Positions 50,755-60,062 of a stretch of DNA of 64,000 bases are shown piece by piece. Origin of the DNA: Streptacidiphilus pinicola (GTDB lineage Bacteria > Actinomycetota > Actinomycetes > Streptomycetales > Streptomycetaceae); the NCBI RefSeq assembly GCF_003258295.1, contig NZ_QKYN01000040.1:86113-150112 (forward strand). Reading direction: 5' to 3'. Position numbers and translations under genes: made by a program. The notes under the pieces are model-generated. The model did not search any database, was not told the DNA's origin, and saw only the letters and a list, made by a program, of their open reading frames with translations. Numbering within the stretch: the stretch's first letter is position 1; each line of letters begins with the position of its first letter.

Positions 50755-52335
50755 TCAGCGCAGGCGGTCGGTGATGTGGTCGCCCACGCGCAGGGCGTTG
50801 GCGATGGCGGTCAGCGAGGGGTTCACCGCGCCGATGCTCGGGAAGAAGCTCGTGTCCACGACGTAGAGGTTGTCGAGGTCGTGGGCCTTGCAGTTGACGT
50901 CGAGGGCCGAACTCGTCGGGTCGGCGCCGAAGCGGACGGTGCCGGCCTGGTGCGCGGTGGCGCCGATCGGCATTCCCTTGTGCAGATAGAGGCTGTGCGG
51001 CATCAAGTGGTGCGGATGCATGCCCAGATGACCCAGCATGCCCTGCAGCTTGCGCTGCAGGTGCTTGAGACCCTCGATGTTGTTCTTCTCGTCCAGGGCC
51101 AGGTGGATGTTCCCGTCGCCGTCCAGGGTGACCCGGTTGTCCGGCTGCGGAAGGTCCTCGCCGCAGAGCCAGAAGTCCACCGCGTGGTGCGCCAGCACCT
51201 CGAAGGGCATGTCCGGTGAGGCCTTGCCGGCCCACCGGGGCGCCTCGCCGCGGATCTGGTCGGCGTCGGACTTGCCCAGCATCTGGATGCCGCCGAGCGG
51301 GTAGTCCCAGTCGTCCGCACCGAGGTACCAGTCGTTCATGGCGAGGGTCTTCTGGAACTGGGTGTCGTTCGGCTCGTTCGAGACCGCCATCAGCGCGAGG
51401 TTGTTGTGCCGCATGTAGTGGCGGCCCACCACGTCCGAGCTGTTGGCCAGTCCGCGCGGATGCCGGTCGTTCGCCGAGCGAAGCAGCAGCGCGGCCGAGT
51501 TCACGGCCCCGCAGGCGACCACCACGATGTCGGCGCTGAAGTCGGTCGTGGACCCGTCGTCGAGTTCGGCGACCACCTTGGTGACCACGCGTCCGGTCGC
51601 GTCGGTCTCCAGGCGCCGGACGTTGGCGCCGGTGACCATGCGGACGTTGTCGTGCTCCAGGGCCGGCTCGACGCAGATGACCTGCGCGTCGGCCTTGCCG
51701 CGTACCAGGCAGGGAAAGCCGTCCACCCGGTTGCAGCGGATGCAGACGCTCTCATGGGTGGCACCGCCCTGCTGGTCCTGGGTGAGGTTGACCCCGATCG
51801 GCAGATGGAACGGATGCAGCCCCTGCTTCTCCAGGTCGTCGCTGAGCTGCTGGATGCGCGGTTCGTGCTCCACCGGCGGATAGGCGTACTGCGCGCTGAC
51901 CGGCCCCTCGCCGGGGTCCTCACCGTGTCGGCCGTGGACCAGGTAGAGGTGCTCGGCCTGGGTGTAGTAGGGCTCGAGATCCTGGTAGTCGACGGGCCAG
52001 GCGGGTGAGATGCCACCGTGGTGCCGCAGTTCGCCGAAGTCCTCGGGACGCAGCCGGAACAGGGCGGCGCCGTAGAACTTGGTGTTCCCGCCGACGTAGT
52101 AGTTGACCTCGGGTTGGAACTCGTTGCCGTGCTTGTCGTACCAGGCCTCCGGGGCAAGGTACTTGCCTTTGACGAAGACGGCCGTGGACTCCCAGTTGTC
52201 CCGTTCGCGCGGCAGGTAGTCACCGCGCTCCAGGATCAGGATCCGCTTGCCGGTGCCGGCGAGCCGGTGGGCGATCGTGCCTCCGCCCGCGCCGGTTCCG
52301 ATGACAATGACGTCGTAGTGCTGATCGTCGGCCAT
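50755..52335 (-). CDS. GMC family FAD-dependent oxidoreductase
   Basis: 526 residues from ATG 52335 with GGAGGCC upstream. FAD motif VIGTGAGGGTIAHRLA at about 11-27, ERGDYLPRE, the GMC second signature with GAVNSAALLLRSA, and the C-terminal HQAGTVRFG with the likely catalytic His and NPSLTAIANALR. A Cys-x2-Cys...Cys loop (CIRCNRVDGFPC) is unusual and also seen in the sugar/alcohol dehydrogenase branch. It oxidises an alcohol or sugar; electron acceptor unknown. No signal peptide. Confidence 0.9.
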   Translation of the reverse strand: MADDQHYDVIVIGTGAGGGTIAHRLAGTGKRILILERGDYLPRERDNWESTAVFVKGKYLAPEAWYDKHGNEFQPEVNYYVGGNTKFYGAALFRLRPEDFGELRHHGGISPAWPVDYQDLEPYYTQAEHLYLVHGRHGEDPGEGPVSAQYAYPPVEHEPRIQQLSDDLEKQGLHPFHLPIGVNLTQDQQGGATHESVCIRCNRVDGFPCLVRGKADAQVICVEPALEHDNVRMVTGANVRRLETDATGRVVTKVVAELDDGSTTDFSADIVVVACGAVNSAALLLRSANDRHPRGLANSSDVVGRHYMRHNNLALMAVSNEPNDTQFQKTLAMNDWYLGADDWDYPLGGIQMLGKSDADQIRGEAPRWAGKASPDMPFEVLAHHAVDFWLCGEDLPQPDNRVTLDGDGNIHLALDEKNNIEGLKHLQRKLQGMLGHLGMHPHHLMPHSLYLHKGMPIGATAHQAGTVRFGADPTSSALDVNCKAHDLDNLYVVDTSFFPSIGAVNPSLTAIANALRVGDHITDRLR

Positions 52336-52472
52336 GCAGGCCTCCGTCCTCAGATCGTCGGCCTCGCCCCGGCGCGGCCAATCCATGTCAAATCGCAAGC
52401 TATCGGGCGTTTCCCTGGTGGGCGAGTCGATCCCCGAAGCGACGCGGGCCGTTCACCCGATCGCCCGCCACC

Positions 52473-53378
52473 TCAGAGAATCGCGATCGGATTGACCGGG
52501 GAGCCGGTGGCCGCAGGCAGCCGCAGCGGTGCGATGACGCAGAGGAACGACCAACGGCGCTCCCGCACGCAGACCGGTACCAAGTCCTCGAACTGGAGAT
52601 AGTCGAGGAGATGCAGGCCGAGAGCGTGCACGGCGAGCACGTGTACCGGAAACGCGATGCCGTCCGCCGCGCTGGGTGCCGCGTCGTTGTTGCTGTCACT
52701 GCCCAACACCGCCACGCGACGGTCCGCCAGGAACTCCACCGCGGTGGGATGGAGCCCGGCGCGCGCGTGGGCGGCGTCCCAGGCTCCGGACTCGACTCGC
52801 CGTCGCCGGTGGCCGACGCGGACGAAGAGCAGGTCGCCCGCGCCGACCCGCACCTGCTGGGCCTCCTCGGCGGCCGCGAGGTCCTCGGCGGTCACCTGGT
52901 CGCCGGGTTCGAGCCAGGGCACGTCGCGCAGGCGCGGGATGTCGAGCAGCACGCCACGCCCGACGATCCCGTCACGCGCGAGATCGACGGACAGAGCGGT
53001 GGCTCCCGCGGGTGTCACGGTGGTCGCGGGGACACCTCCGTGCAGCGTGCCGTCGTAGACCACGTGGCACAGCGCGTCCACGTGCGTGTCGGCGTCACCG
53101 TGCACGTTCATGCTGAAGCGGTCCGTGGCGAAGTGCAGCCCACGGGAATCCGCGCTCTCCTCGGGTGGACTGGTGAGCCGGTGGCCGGCCGGCTGCGGAT
53201 TGTCGGGGCCGGGCTCGGTCTCGACCGGCGCGGCCAGAGTGACCGTCCGGCCGGTACGGACGTCGGCGGCCGCCGCCCGGATCCGCTCCGGGGTGATGGT
53301 GTCCAGGGCGCCGCGGGCGCCGCCCCACGCCCGCTGCCGCAGCCGCTCGTACAGTGCCCGGAAGTCGTCCTGGCTCAT
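52473..53378 (-). CDS. Cyclase family (kynurenine formamidase-like) metal hydrolase
   Basis: 301 residues from the ATG at 53378, preceded by AGGA; an ATG at 53420 is possible without a ribosome site. The zinc motif HGDADTHVDALCH near residue 105 is diagnostic of the cyclase/formamidase family (PF04199 from memory). The C-terminal part contains VHVLAVHALGLHLLDYL. Members hydrolyse formylkynurenine, isatin or cyclise polyketides; this one is long and stands next to a GMC oxidase, so an aromatic or alcohol substrate is guesswork. Confidence 0.85.
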   Translation of the reverse strand: MSQDDFRALYERLRQRAWGGARGALDTITPERIRAAAADVRTGRTVTLAAPVETEPGPDNPQPAGHRLTSPPEESADSRGLHFATDRFSMNVHGDADTHVDALCHVVYDGTLHGGVPATTVTPAGATALSVDLARDGIVGRGVLLDIPRLRDVPWLEPGDQVTAEDLAAAEEAQQVRVGAGDLLFVRVGHRRRRVESGAWDAAHARAGLHPTAVEFLADRRVAVLGSDSNNDAAPSAADGIAFPVHVLAVHALGLHLLDYLQFEDLVPVCVRERRWSFLCVIAPLRLPAATGSPVNPIAIL

Positions 53379-53600
53379 TCGTCCTGCGCTTGAGGGCCCC
53401 GGCCGCGCGTGGGTGTCCATGGGCTGGTTCGTTTCCCGTCCGTTCTCGGTCGAACTGCCGGCACGAACCAATATCCGACAGATACCGCGTTTCCGCCTGG
53501 CCTGCCGACGGACCCTGGATTGCCGATTTCCGCAGCCGTGGTGTTACTGGAGGTGATCGCAGGTTGCGGAGAGTGTGACGATCGAACGCGGAGGTTCGGC

Positions 53601-54575
53601 ATGGACATGATCCACGTCCGCCTCGTCAGCCCCGCGGATCTCACCGAGCGGGCGCTCGAGATCCTCGGAAGTGATCCGAGCGTGCTCAACCTGATCGTCC
53701 AGAGGGAGTCCGCGCGCAACCCGGACGGCGACCAGATTGTGTGCGACGTACTGACGGGAGGGGCGAACGAGGTCCTGCGCCGCCTGCGTGACCTGCGCCT
53801 CGACCAGCACGGCTCGATCGTCATCGAGCCCGTCGACATGGCCTTCTCCGGGCGGGCCGACGAGGTCAGAGCCAACCGGCTCGGCGCACTCGGCAACGCA
53901 CCGGTCTGGGAACAGGTCGAGGCCCGCATCCGCGCGGAGGGGACGTACACGCCGAGCTTCTACCTCTACCTTGTCGTCGCGGGCCTGCTCGGAGCCGTGG
54001 GGATCGTCACCAACTCCCAGATCCTCATCGTGGCCGCCATGGTCGTCGGGCCCGAGTACGGGGCCATCGTGAGCATCGCCCTCGGCATCGACCAGCACTC
54101 GCGGCCGAGGGTCCGCCAGGGGCTGCTCGCGCTGCTCGTCGGCTTCCTGCTGGCCATCGTCGCCACGTTCCTGTTCAGCCTGATGATCCGTGGCTTCGGG
54201 TTCCAGTCGAAGGCGTTCGCCGCCGGCCTGCGACCCGTCTCCAACCTGATCAACACACCGAACTTCTTCTCGTTCGCCGTCGCGGCGCTGGCTGGAATCG
54301 TGGGCATCGTCTCGCTCACCGAAGCCAGGACGAGCGCGCTGCTCGGCGTCTTCATCTCCGTCACCACCATTCCGGCGGCTGCGGACATCGGCGTCTCCAC
54401 CGCCTTCGCCAGCTGGTCCGAGGCTCGCGGGTCGTTGATCCAACTGCTCGTCAACATCGCTGTGCTGATCGTTGTCGGCACACTCACGCTCAAGGTCCAG
54501 CGGGCCATCTGGCGGCGCGTGGGCCGCGACTCACGCGAACACGAAGCGGACCGGCGCGACCTCGGGGCGGCGTGA
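53601..54575 (+). CDS. DUF389 membrane protein
   Basis: 324 residues, GGAGG 6 nt before ATG 53601. The first 110 residues are soluble with a ferredoxin-like pattern (MIHVRLVSPADLTERALEIL, GSIVIEPVDMAF). Six helices follow, with the family motif ILIVAAMVVGPEYGAIVSIALG and TTIPAAADIGVS. DUF389 proteins (TIGR00341/TIGR00271 groups) have no established activity. It is alone on its strand between the cyclase and a membrane protein. Confidence 0.88.
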   Translation: MDMIHVRLVSPADLTERALEILGSDPSVLNLIVQRESARNPDGDQIVCDVLTGGANEVLRRLRDLRLDQHGSIVIEPVDMAFSGRADEVRANRLGALGNAPVWEQVEARIRAEGTYTPSFYLYLVVAGLLGAVGIVTNSQILIVAAMVVGPEYGAIVSIALGIDQHSRPRVRQGLLALLVGFLLAIVATFLFSLMIRGFGFQSKAFAAGLRPVSNLINTPNFFSFAVAALAGIVGIVSLTEARTSALLGVFISVTTIPAAADIGVSTAFASWSEARGSLIQLLVNIAVLIVVGTLTLKVQRAIWRRVGRDSREHEADRRDLGAA

Positions 54576-54603
54576 CGGCCCGCCGCAGGCGCTTGGTGCC
54601 GGT

Positions 54604-55185
54604 TCAGCCCCGACGGCCCCAGCGACTCCACTCCGGCTCGACCAGAGCCCACTCCTGCTCCCAGGACCGCTCCACCCGTTTGTTCAGTGCGTACCGAGCC
54701 CAAGCATGCCCGCCAACCAGGAATGTGGTGGCCCCGGCGAAGGCCGCGACGGAGTACGCCAGGGCGGTGCCCACGCTCTGGACGGCTGGGACGGGGGGAA
54801 CCCGCGGAACGTCGTTCCGGTCGACCCAGATGACCACGTGGTCGCCCAGCTCCGTCGAGGCCGACACCCTCGCCTGCGCTGTGTGCCTGCCGGCGGCGTC
54901 GGTCCAGTCGACCGTCGCGATCCTCACGGCGACGCCGGCCGCGAAGGGGTGTCCGACAGCCACCGCGGAAACCGGGTGCAGCTGCTCCGCCTGCCGCGCG
55001 GCGGAGGCGCGATCGACAACGTAGGTGAAGAGTCCCAGCAGAACGGACAGAGCGGCGGCGAGGGCCAGGCCCAGGGCCAGGAGCGCCGGCAACCACTCCC
55101 GCAGGGTGTCGCTGCGACGCCTCAGCGGATTCCGCTGGGGGGGCTGGGGTCTCGGTGGTTGCGGCGCGAACGACGACGTTGCCAC
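54604..55185 (-). CDS. Rv1733c-like two-helix membrane protein
   Basis: 193 residues from GTG 55185 with GGGAGG just upstream (spacing only 2-3 nt, so the start may differ). Helix 1 at about 30-52 (WLPALLALGLALAAALSVLLG), then an extracytoplasmic domain of about 85 residues (HPFAAGVAVRIATVDWTDAAG, DHVVIWVDRNDVPRVPP) and helix 2 about 145-165. This layout and the WxDRxG-like WVDRNDVP motif match the mycobacterial Rv1733c family, of unknown function and in Mycobacterium part of the dormancy regulon. Confidence 0.75.
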   Translation of the reverse strand: MATSSFAPQPPRPQPPQRNPLRRRSDTLREWLPALLALGLALAAALSVLLGLFTYVVDRASAARQAEQLHPVSAVAVGHPFAAGVAVRIATVDWTDAAGRHTAQARVSASTELGDHVVIWVDRNDVPRVPPVPAVQSVGTALAYSVAAFAGATTFLVGGHAWARYALNKRVERSWEQEWALVEPEWSRWGRRG

Positions 55186-55340
55186 CGCCTCCCTTGTCCT
55201 CCGTGGGAGGCAACGGTCCGGATGGCCGAGGCCTCTCGGGTGCGGGGCTGCAGAACGTGGCAATTCCATGATGGGGCCATCGGCCGGCCTGGGCTTGCCC
55301 GAGAGCGATCCCTGCAGGTCACCGCGGAGATCCGAGAAGA

Positions 55341-55994
55341 TCAGGTGACCAGCTGGTCGATGCTCTTTCCCACCAGCCAGAGGCCCAGCAGGAGGGACAG
55401 GACGATGATCGCCTGGTCCTGGTGGCGCTCGATCCAGGTCCGCAGCCCGTGGAGGAGGTGTCCAGCGCGTTCCGGCGCGAACGCCGACCACAGCTCCATG
55501 GTGAGCAGGCTCGCAGTGGACAGGACGCAGAAGTAGAAGAGCAGCAGATAGGAAGAGAGGCTCGACACGTGGGCCTCGGTGACGACGGCGGCGCCTGCGG
55601 CGACCAGCGCCATCGGCTGGACGATCACCGAGATTCCGGCAACCGTCCATGCCGAGGCGGTTTCGAGCCGCGCCATCCAGGCGGGCGTCCGGTGAGTGTC
55701 GGGGCTGCGGTGCCTGCGCCGTCGCTTGCGTTCGCCCACGAAGATCAGCCCCACGCCGACGGCCAGCTTGACGGCGATGGCGGCGGTCGAGGGCGAGGAG
55801 TGTGGCAGCAGCGGCTTCCCGCCCGTCAGCCCGACCGTGAGGGCCAGCACGGCCACGATCGACGCGAGCCAGGCCAGCGTGAAGACGAGCCCCTGGAACA
55901 GTCCGCGTTCCCCGGCGAGCAGCAGGATGAACACCACGATCGGAACCGGTTCCAGGGTGGTGACCAGGCCGATGAGGGTGAGGTCGAGGAACAT
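55341..55994 (-). CDS. GAP-family (Sap/LysE-like) membrane protein
   Basis: 217 residues from ATG 55994 with GGGAGGTG upstream. Six helices: LIGLVTTLEPVPIVVFILLLAG at the start, LVFTLAWLASIVAVLALTVGL, VKLAVGVGLIFVG, WTVAGISVIVQPMALVAAG, LLLFYFCVLSTASLLTM and IIVLSLLLGLWLVGKSI. This is the GAP (Sap) family, related to LysE transporters and linked in mycobacteria to export of cell-envelope lipids. It is divergent from gadB. 155 bp separate it from the Rv1733c-like gene. Confidence 0.78.
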   Translation of the reverse strand: MFLDLTLIGLVTTLEPVPIVVFILLLAGERGLFQGLVFTLAWLASIVAVLALTVGLTGGKPLLPHSSPSTAAIAVKLAVGVGLIFVGERKRRRRHRSPDTHRTPAWMARLETASAWTVAGISVIVQPMALVAAGAAVVTEAHVSSLSSYLLLFYFCVLSTASLLTMELWSAFAPERAGHLLHGLRTWIERHQDQAIIVLSLLLGLWLVGKSIDQLVT

Positions 55995-56179
55995 CGGACA
56001 CCTCCCGACCAGGAGTCGCGGGGTCGGCCTCCCTACGACCATCGAACCCGCACCTTCCGGCTCGGGCGAATCGAAGGACTTCGAACCGCGCGCGCCGCAC
56101 TGTGCCGTTCGGGTGTTTTCGAGTCCGGGGCACGAGTCCTGGGCATGGCTCCCGAACCGGGAGTGGTTGAGTCGCAGAC

Positions 56180-57544
56180 ATGAGCAAGAGTGACGTCGTG
56201 GCCCTGTTCGGTAATCGCTTCCTGACCAAGCCCGCTCCTTCGGAGACCTTTCCCGAGGAGGGCATGACCGCGCTGGACGCCATGCGGCTGCTGGACGCGG
56301 ACCTCGTCATGGAGGGCGACCCGCAGCGCAACCTCGCCACGTTCGTCACCACGTGGATGGAGCCGGAGGCACAGCGGATCATCGCTGAGAACCTCCACCG
56401 GAACTTCATCGATCACGCGGAGTACCCCATCTCCGCGGAGATCGAGCAGCGCTGTGTGCGGATGCTCGCCGATCTCTTCCACGCACCGGGCAAGACCGCC
56501 GGTTGTCGGACCCAGGGCTCGTCCGAGGCGATCATGCTCGGCGCGCTGTCGCTGAAGTGGAAGTGGCGGGAGCGCCGCAAGGCGGCCAAGCTGTCGGTCG
56601 ACCGGCCCAACCTGGTCTTCGGCGGCGACGTCCACGTCGTGTGGGAGAAGTTCTGCCGCTACTTCGACGTCGAGCCGCGGATCGTGCCGCTGGCCGAGAA
56701 CAAGTACACGATCGGTCCTGAGGACGTGGCGGCTCACCTCGACGAGAACACGATCGGCGTCGTCGCCGTCCTCGGCACCACCTTCACCGGCCACAAGGAC
56801 GACGTCGTCGGGATCGACAAGCTTCTGCGGGACGTCCGCAAGGAACGGGACCTCGACATCCCGATCCACGTCGACGCCGCCAGCGGCGGCTTCGTGTGGC
56901 CCTTCCTCTACCCGGACTCGAAATGGGACTTCCAGCTCGAGCAGGTCCGATCGATCAACGTCTCGGGACACAAGTACGGCCTGGTCTACCCCGGCATCGG
57001 CTGGCTGATCTTCCGCGAGGAGTCCGACCTGGCCAAGGACCTCGTGTTCTACGAGAACTACCTGGGCAAGACCGACGCGACGTTCACGCTGAACTTCTCC
57101 ACCGGCGCTTCGATGGTGCTCGCGCAGTACTACAACTTCGTACGGCTGGGTCGCCAGGGCTACACCTACGTCATGGAGACGATGCAGTCGAACGCCCGAG
57201 CGTTGGCGGACAACCTGCGCAGCAGCGGCCGTTTCGAGGTGATCGGCAGCGACCTCGAACAGCTACCGCTGGTCGCTTTCCGCCTCGTCGGCAAACATGC
57301 CTATGACGAGTCCGACATCGCCTGGCAGCTCTCGGCCGAGCGCGGCTGGATGGTGCCGGCCTACACGCTTCCGCCCAACGCCGAGGGAGTGAAGATCTTG
57401 AGGGCCCTGGTCAAAGAGACCATGAGCCGCGAGCAGGTCGAACGCCTGACCGAAGACATCGGCCGTGCCTGTGCCACCTTGGACCAGAAGGGTGCCACCA
57501 GCGATGTCGAGCGGGCGCGGGTCAAGGGAGGGACCGGCTACTGA
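56180..57544 (+). CDS. gadB: Glutamate decarboxylase
   Basis: 454 residues. PLP motifs: HVDAASGGFVWPF with the cofactor Asp, and NVSGHKYGLVYPGIGW with Lys265 as Schiff-base lysine. TQGSSEAIMLG contacts phosphate. It converts glutamate to GABA and consumes a proton. The usual partner antiporter gadC is not adjacent; a ClC channel, an Na+/H+ antiporter and cydAB lie within 17 kb. Start ATG 56180 has no strong ribosome site but matches the family. Confidence 0.95.
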   Translation: MSKSDVVALFGNRFLTKPAPSETFPEEGMTALDAMRLLDADLVMEGDPQRNLATFVTTWMEPEAQRIIAENLHRNFIDHAEYPISAEIEQRCVRMLADLFHAPGKTAGCRTQGSSEAIMLGALSLKWKWRERRKAAKLSVDRPNLVFGGDVHVVWEKFCRYFDVEPRIVPLAENKYTIGPEDVAAHLDENTIGVVAVLGTTFTGHKDDVVGIDKLLRDVRKERDLDIPIHVDAASGGFVWPFLYPDSKWDFQLEQVRSINVSGHKYGLVYPGIGWLIFREESDLAKDLVFYENYLGKTDATFTLNFSTGASMVLAQYYNFVRLGRQGYTYVMETMQSNARALADNLRSSGRFEVIGSDLEQLPLVAFRLVGKHAYDESDIAWQLSAERGWMVPAYTLPPNAEGVKILRALVKETMSREQVERLTEDIGRACATLDQKGATSDVERARVKGGTGY

Positions 57545-57571
57545 CCCAGGAACTCGGCGAACTCGGGTCAG
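57541..57571. terminator. Weak hairpin at the gadB/MFS convergent junction
   Basis: CTGACCC (57541-57547) and GGGTCAG (57565-57571), 17-nt loop; it contains the gadB TGA. Confidence 0.35.
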
Positions 57572-57581
57572 CCCAGGCGGG

Positions 57582-59111
57582 TCACCGCGCCGGGTCGCCG
57601 GACGCCGAGCCCGCGAGTCCCAGCGCGCACACCGCGCCGAGCGCGCAGACCACGGCCGTCGCCCGGAAGATGTCGCTGTACTCGGTGTGCAGCGCCAGGT
57701 GCAGCGCGTGCTGGTAGGCCGACCACGCCGGCCCGAAGCCGGCCGTGCCCGGAATGGGCATGTCGAGGTGGGCCGTCAGCGTCTCGAAGCGGTGCAGCCC
57801 CCACGCCGACAGCGCGGCCACGCCGACCAGCATGCCGACGGTCCGGGCGATGACCGCCGCGGCCGAGGCCGTGGTGTGCTGTCCCGGGTCCGTCGAGTCC
57901 AGCACCGCCCCCGCCGTCGGCGCGATCACCAGGCCCAGGCCCAGGCCCGCGATCACCAGGTCGGTCTGCACCAGCGGCAGCGGGCCGAGGTGGGCGGTCA
58001 GGGCCGCCAGTGGCCAGGCCGCGATCAGGAGGTAGCCGCCGGCGGCCACCGCCATGCCGACCCCGGCCACGACCGCGTGCCCCAGCCGGCGCCCGGCCAA
58101 CCCGCCGAGGACGGCACCCACCGGCAGAGCCGTCAGGAACCACATCAGCAGCAGCGCGCCGCCTACCGAGCTCTCCCCCAGCAGCGACTGCGCCACCAAC
58201 TCGCCGTCCACCAGCGTGACCAGCAGCGCCACGCCCGCGCAGAAGCTGATCGCCATCGCGGCGGCGAAGGGGCGCCGCCGGATGCGCCGAGTGTCGATCA
58301 GGCGGACCTGGCTGTGGCGCTCCCACAGCACGAAGACGGCCAGCGCCACCGCGCTGCCGAGCAGCATGGGCGGGCCCCAGCTCGGCAGCACCGACCGCTG
58401 CGGGTCCTGGTTGTCCAGGGCCGCCACCAGCAGCGCGAGCGCCACCGCCAGCAGCAGGCCGCCGACCACGTCCGTGCGTCGACTCCCGGCCGGTTCGCCC
58501 GACTCGGGCGCGGCCTCTGCGGGCACGACGAACCGGGTCACCACCGCCGCGACCAGCACGAGCGGGACGTTGACCCAGAACACCCCGCGCCAGCCCGTCA
58601 GCGCCGCGACACCGGCCCCGTACAGCGGGCCCAGCACGCTCCCGAGCTCCTGCGCGGCGCCCACGGAGCCGAGCGCCACCGGTCTGGCCCCGCCGTGGAA
58701 CAGACGCCCGGCCAGCGCGAGCGCGACCGGCAGCAGCGCTCCCGCGGCGGCGCCCTGCACCAGCCGCCCCGCGACCAACAGGGGCAGGCTGTGCGCGCTC
58801 GCGGTGAGCACCGAGCCGACCGCGAAGCCGACGAGGCAGCACTGCAGCACTCGCCGCGGCCCGAACCGGTCCGCGGTCTGCCCCAGCAGCGGCATGGCGG
58901 CGACGTAGCCGAGCAGGTACGCCGTCACGATCGCCGTGGCCCGCTCCAGATGGTTGGCGGGGATGCCCAGCTCGTCGGTGATCGGGTTCAGCAGGGTGAC
59001 GATGACGTACGCGTCCAGCGACCCGAGCAGCGCGACCACGGCGGTGACGCCGAGGACGACGTGCCGCCGGCCGGGCTCCGTCCCGGTGCCGACGTCGTCG
59101 ACGTCCGTCAC
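57582..59111 (-). CDS. MFS transporter, 14-helix DHA2/P55-like exporter
   Basis: 509 residues; GTG 59111 overlaps the lipoprotein stop (GTGA). Fourteen helices; GQTADRFGPRRVL is the loop 2-3 motif A and GRLVQGAAAGALLPVALAL motif C-like, LYGAGVAALTGWRGVFWVNVP follows. Size and coupling to an LprG-like lipoprotein match the mycobacterial lprG-P55 (Rv1411c-Rv1410c) operon, in which the pair moves triacylglycerol-type lipids across the envelope. Drug efflux is the alternative. The tail FRATAVVCALGAVCALGLAG is the last helix. Confidence 0.88.
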   Translation of the reverse strand: MTDVDDVGTGTEPGRRHVVLGVTAVVALLGSLDAYVIVTLLNPITDELGIPANHLERATAIVTAYLLGYVAAMPLLGQTADRFGPRRVLQCCLVGFAVGSVLTASAHSLPLLVAGRLVQGAAAGALLPVALALAGRLFHGGARPVALGSVGAAQELGSVLGPLYGAGVAALTGWRGVFWVNVPLVLVAAVVTRFVVPAEAAPESGEPAGSRRTDVVGGLLLAVALALLVAALDNQDPQRSVLPSWGPPMLLGSAVALAVFVLWERHSQVRLIDTRRIRRRPFAAAMAISFCAGVALLVTLVDGELVAQSLLGESSVGGALLLMWFLTALPVGAVLGGLAGRRLGHAVVAGVGMAVAAGGYLLIAAWPLAALTAHLGPLPLVQTDLVIAGLGLGLVIAPTAGAVLDSTDPGQHTTASAAAVIARTVGMLVGVAALSAWGLHRFETLTAHLDMPIPGTAGFGPAWSAYQHALHLALHTEYSDIFRATAVVCALGAVCALGLAGSASGDPAR

Positions 59112-59812
59112 GACGACGGGGCGGTGATCGCGGCCGGCGCGTCGAAGTCGGAGAACGAGGCCGTCACCGAGCCGCTGCCCCCCGACGCCGTCTGCACCGG
59201 GAAGGAGACCTTCACGAGCTGCGACGAGGAGACCGTCAGCCACAGATCGCCCTGCTCGCTCTGCGAGTCGCCGGGCACCAGTGTCGCCAGCACGGGCTGC
59301 GCCAGCTGTGCCTGCACGTGGTAGACCGCCTGCCCGTCCAGCGTTTCCCGGTCCACCGTCCGGGCGGCGCTCGCCGTCTGGAGCAGCTTCACGACGCCCT
59401 TGTCCGGGTCCAGGATCGCCTCGGGGTTGTAGAGCGAGGCGGCGACCGCGAGCGGGACCTTGCTGTATCCGCCGGTCGCACCCTTGATGTAGGCGGTGGA
59501 GCCGATGATGACGAAGTCGATCTCCACCAGCGTGCCGCTCTCCGAGACGGACGCGTGGCCCTGCGCGTTCCCGGCCCGGGTCAGCTGCCCGGTGGCGCTG
59601 CGCAGGGCCAGACCCGCGATCTGCCCGCCGGCGTCGATCGAGAACCGCAACGACCGCACCGCGGTCATCGCCGTCGCACCGCTGCTCAGCAGCTGCGCCG
59701 CCGCCGGAAGGTTACTGGTCTCCTTGCCGCCGCCACCGCCGCCGCCCGAGCAGGCGGCGAGCGGGAACGCGAGGACGACCATGACGGCCGCGAGGATCCT
59801 TGGGGTTCGCAT
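59108..59812 (-). CDS. LprG/LppX-like lipoprotein
   Basis: 234 residues from ATG 59812. Signal with lipobox LAAC (Cys21), then a poly-glycine spacer and a fold with alternating strands (VRSLRFSIDAGGQIAGL, TLVEIDFVIIGSTAYIKG, LWLTVSSSQLVKVSFPVQ) like the lipid-carrying LolA/LprG half-barrel. A TAGCAT -10 lies 7 nt before the ATG, so the mRNA is probably leaderless. The stop overlaps the MFS start. LprG proteins chaperone lipids between the inner membrane and the surface in mycobacteria; in this genus the cargo is unknown. Confidence 0.85.
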   Translation of the reverse strand: MRTPRILAAVMVVLAFPLAACSGGGGGGGKETSNLPAAAQLLSSGATAMTAVRSLRFSIDAGGQIAGLALRSATGQLTRAGNAQGHASVSESGTLVEIDFVIIGSTAYIKGATGGYSKVPLAVAASLYNPEAILDPDKGVVKLLQTASAARTVDRETLDGQAVYHVQAQLAQPVLATLVPGDSQSEQGDLWLTVSSSQLVKVSFPVQTASGGSGSVTASFSDFDAPAAITAPSS

Positions 59813-59818
59813 AGTCGG

Positions 59819-59843
59819 ATGCTAGAGCTGACGCAACGTCAGC
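59819..59843 (-). promoter_or_regulatory. Leaderless promoter and palindromic operator of the lipoprotein-MFS operon
   Basis: -10 TAGCAT at 59824-59819 puts the start site on the A of the ATG (59812). GCTGACG-CAA-CGTCAGC (59827-59843), perfect 7-bp arms, occupies the spacer. A TetR- or MarR-type repressor is likely; none is adjacent. Confidence 0.6.
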
Positions 59844-60062
59844 GGCAGTGGTTCGCAGCCTGTGAGTCGGCAGGACCGAACACCTCGCGCCTCCTCCTCC
59901 ATCGGGGGAGGCCTTCCTCGCCAGAGGCAGCGTCGGGCGTCAAGTGGACGCAAATCTTTGAGGGGGCACCGACAAGGGAGCGATAGAAACGTCACGAGCA
60001 GGTCGTATGCCCGTGTTGGGTGGATTGCCGAAGGTTCCCGTTCCGGAAGAGGCCGCTCACCG

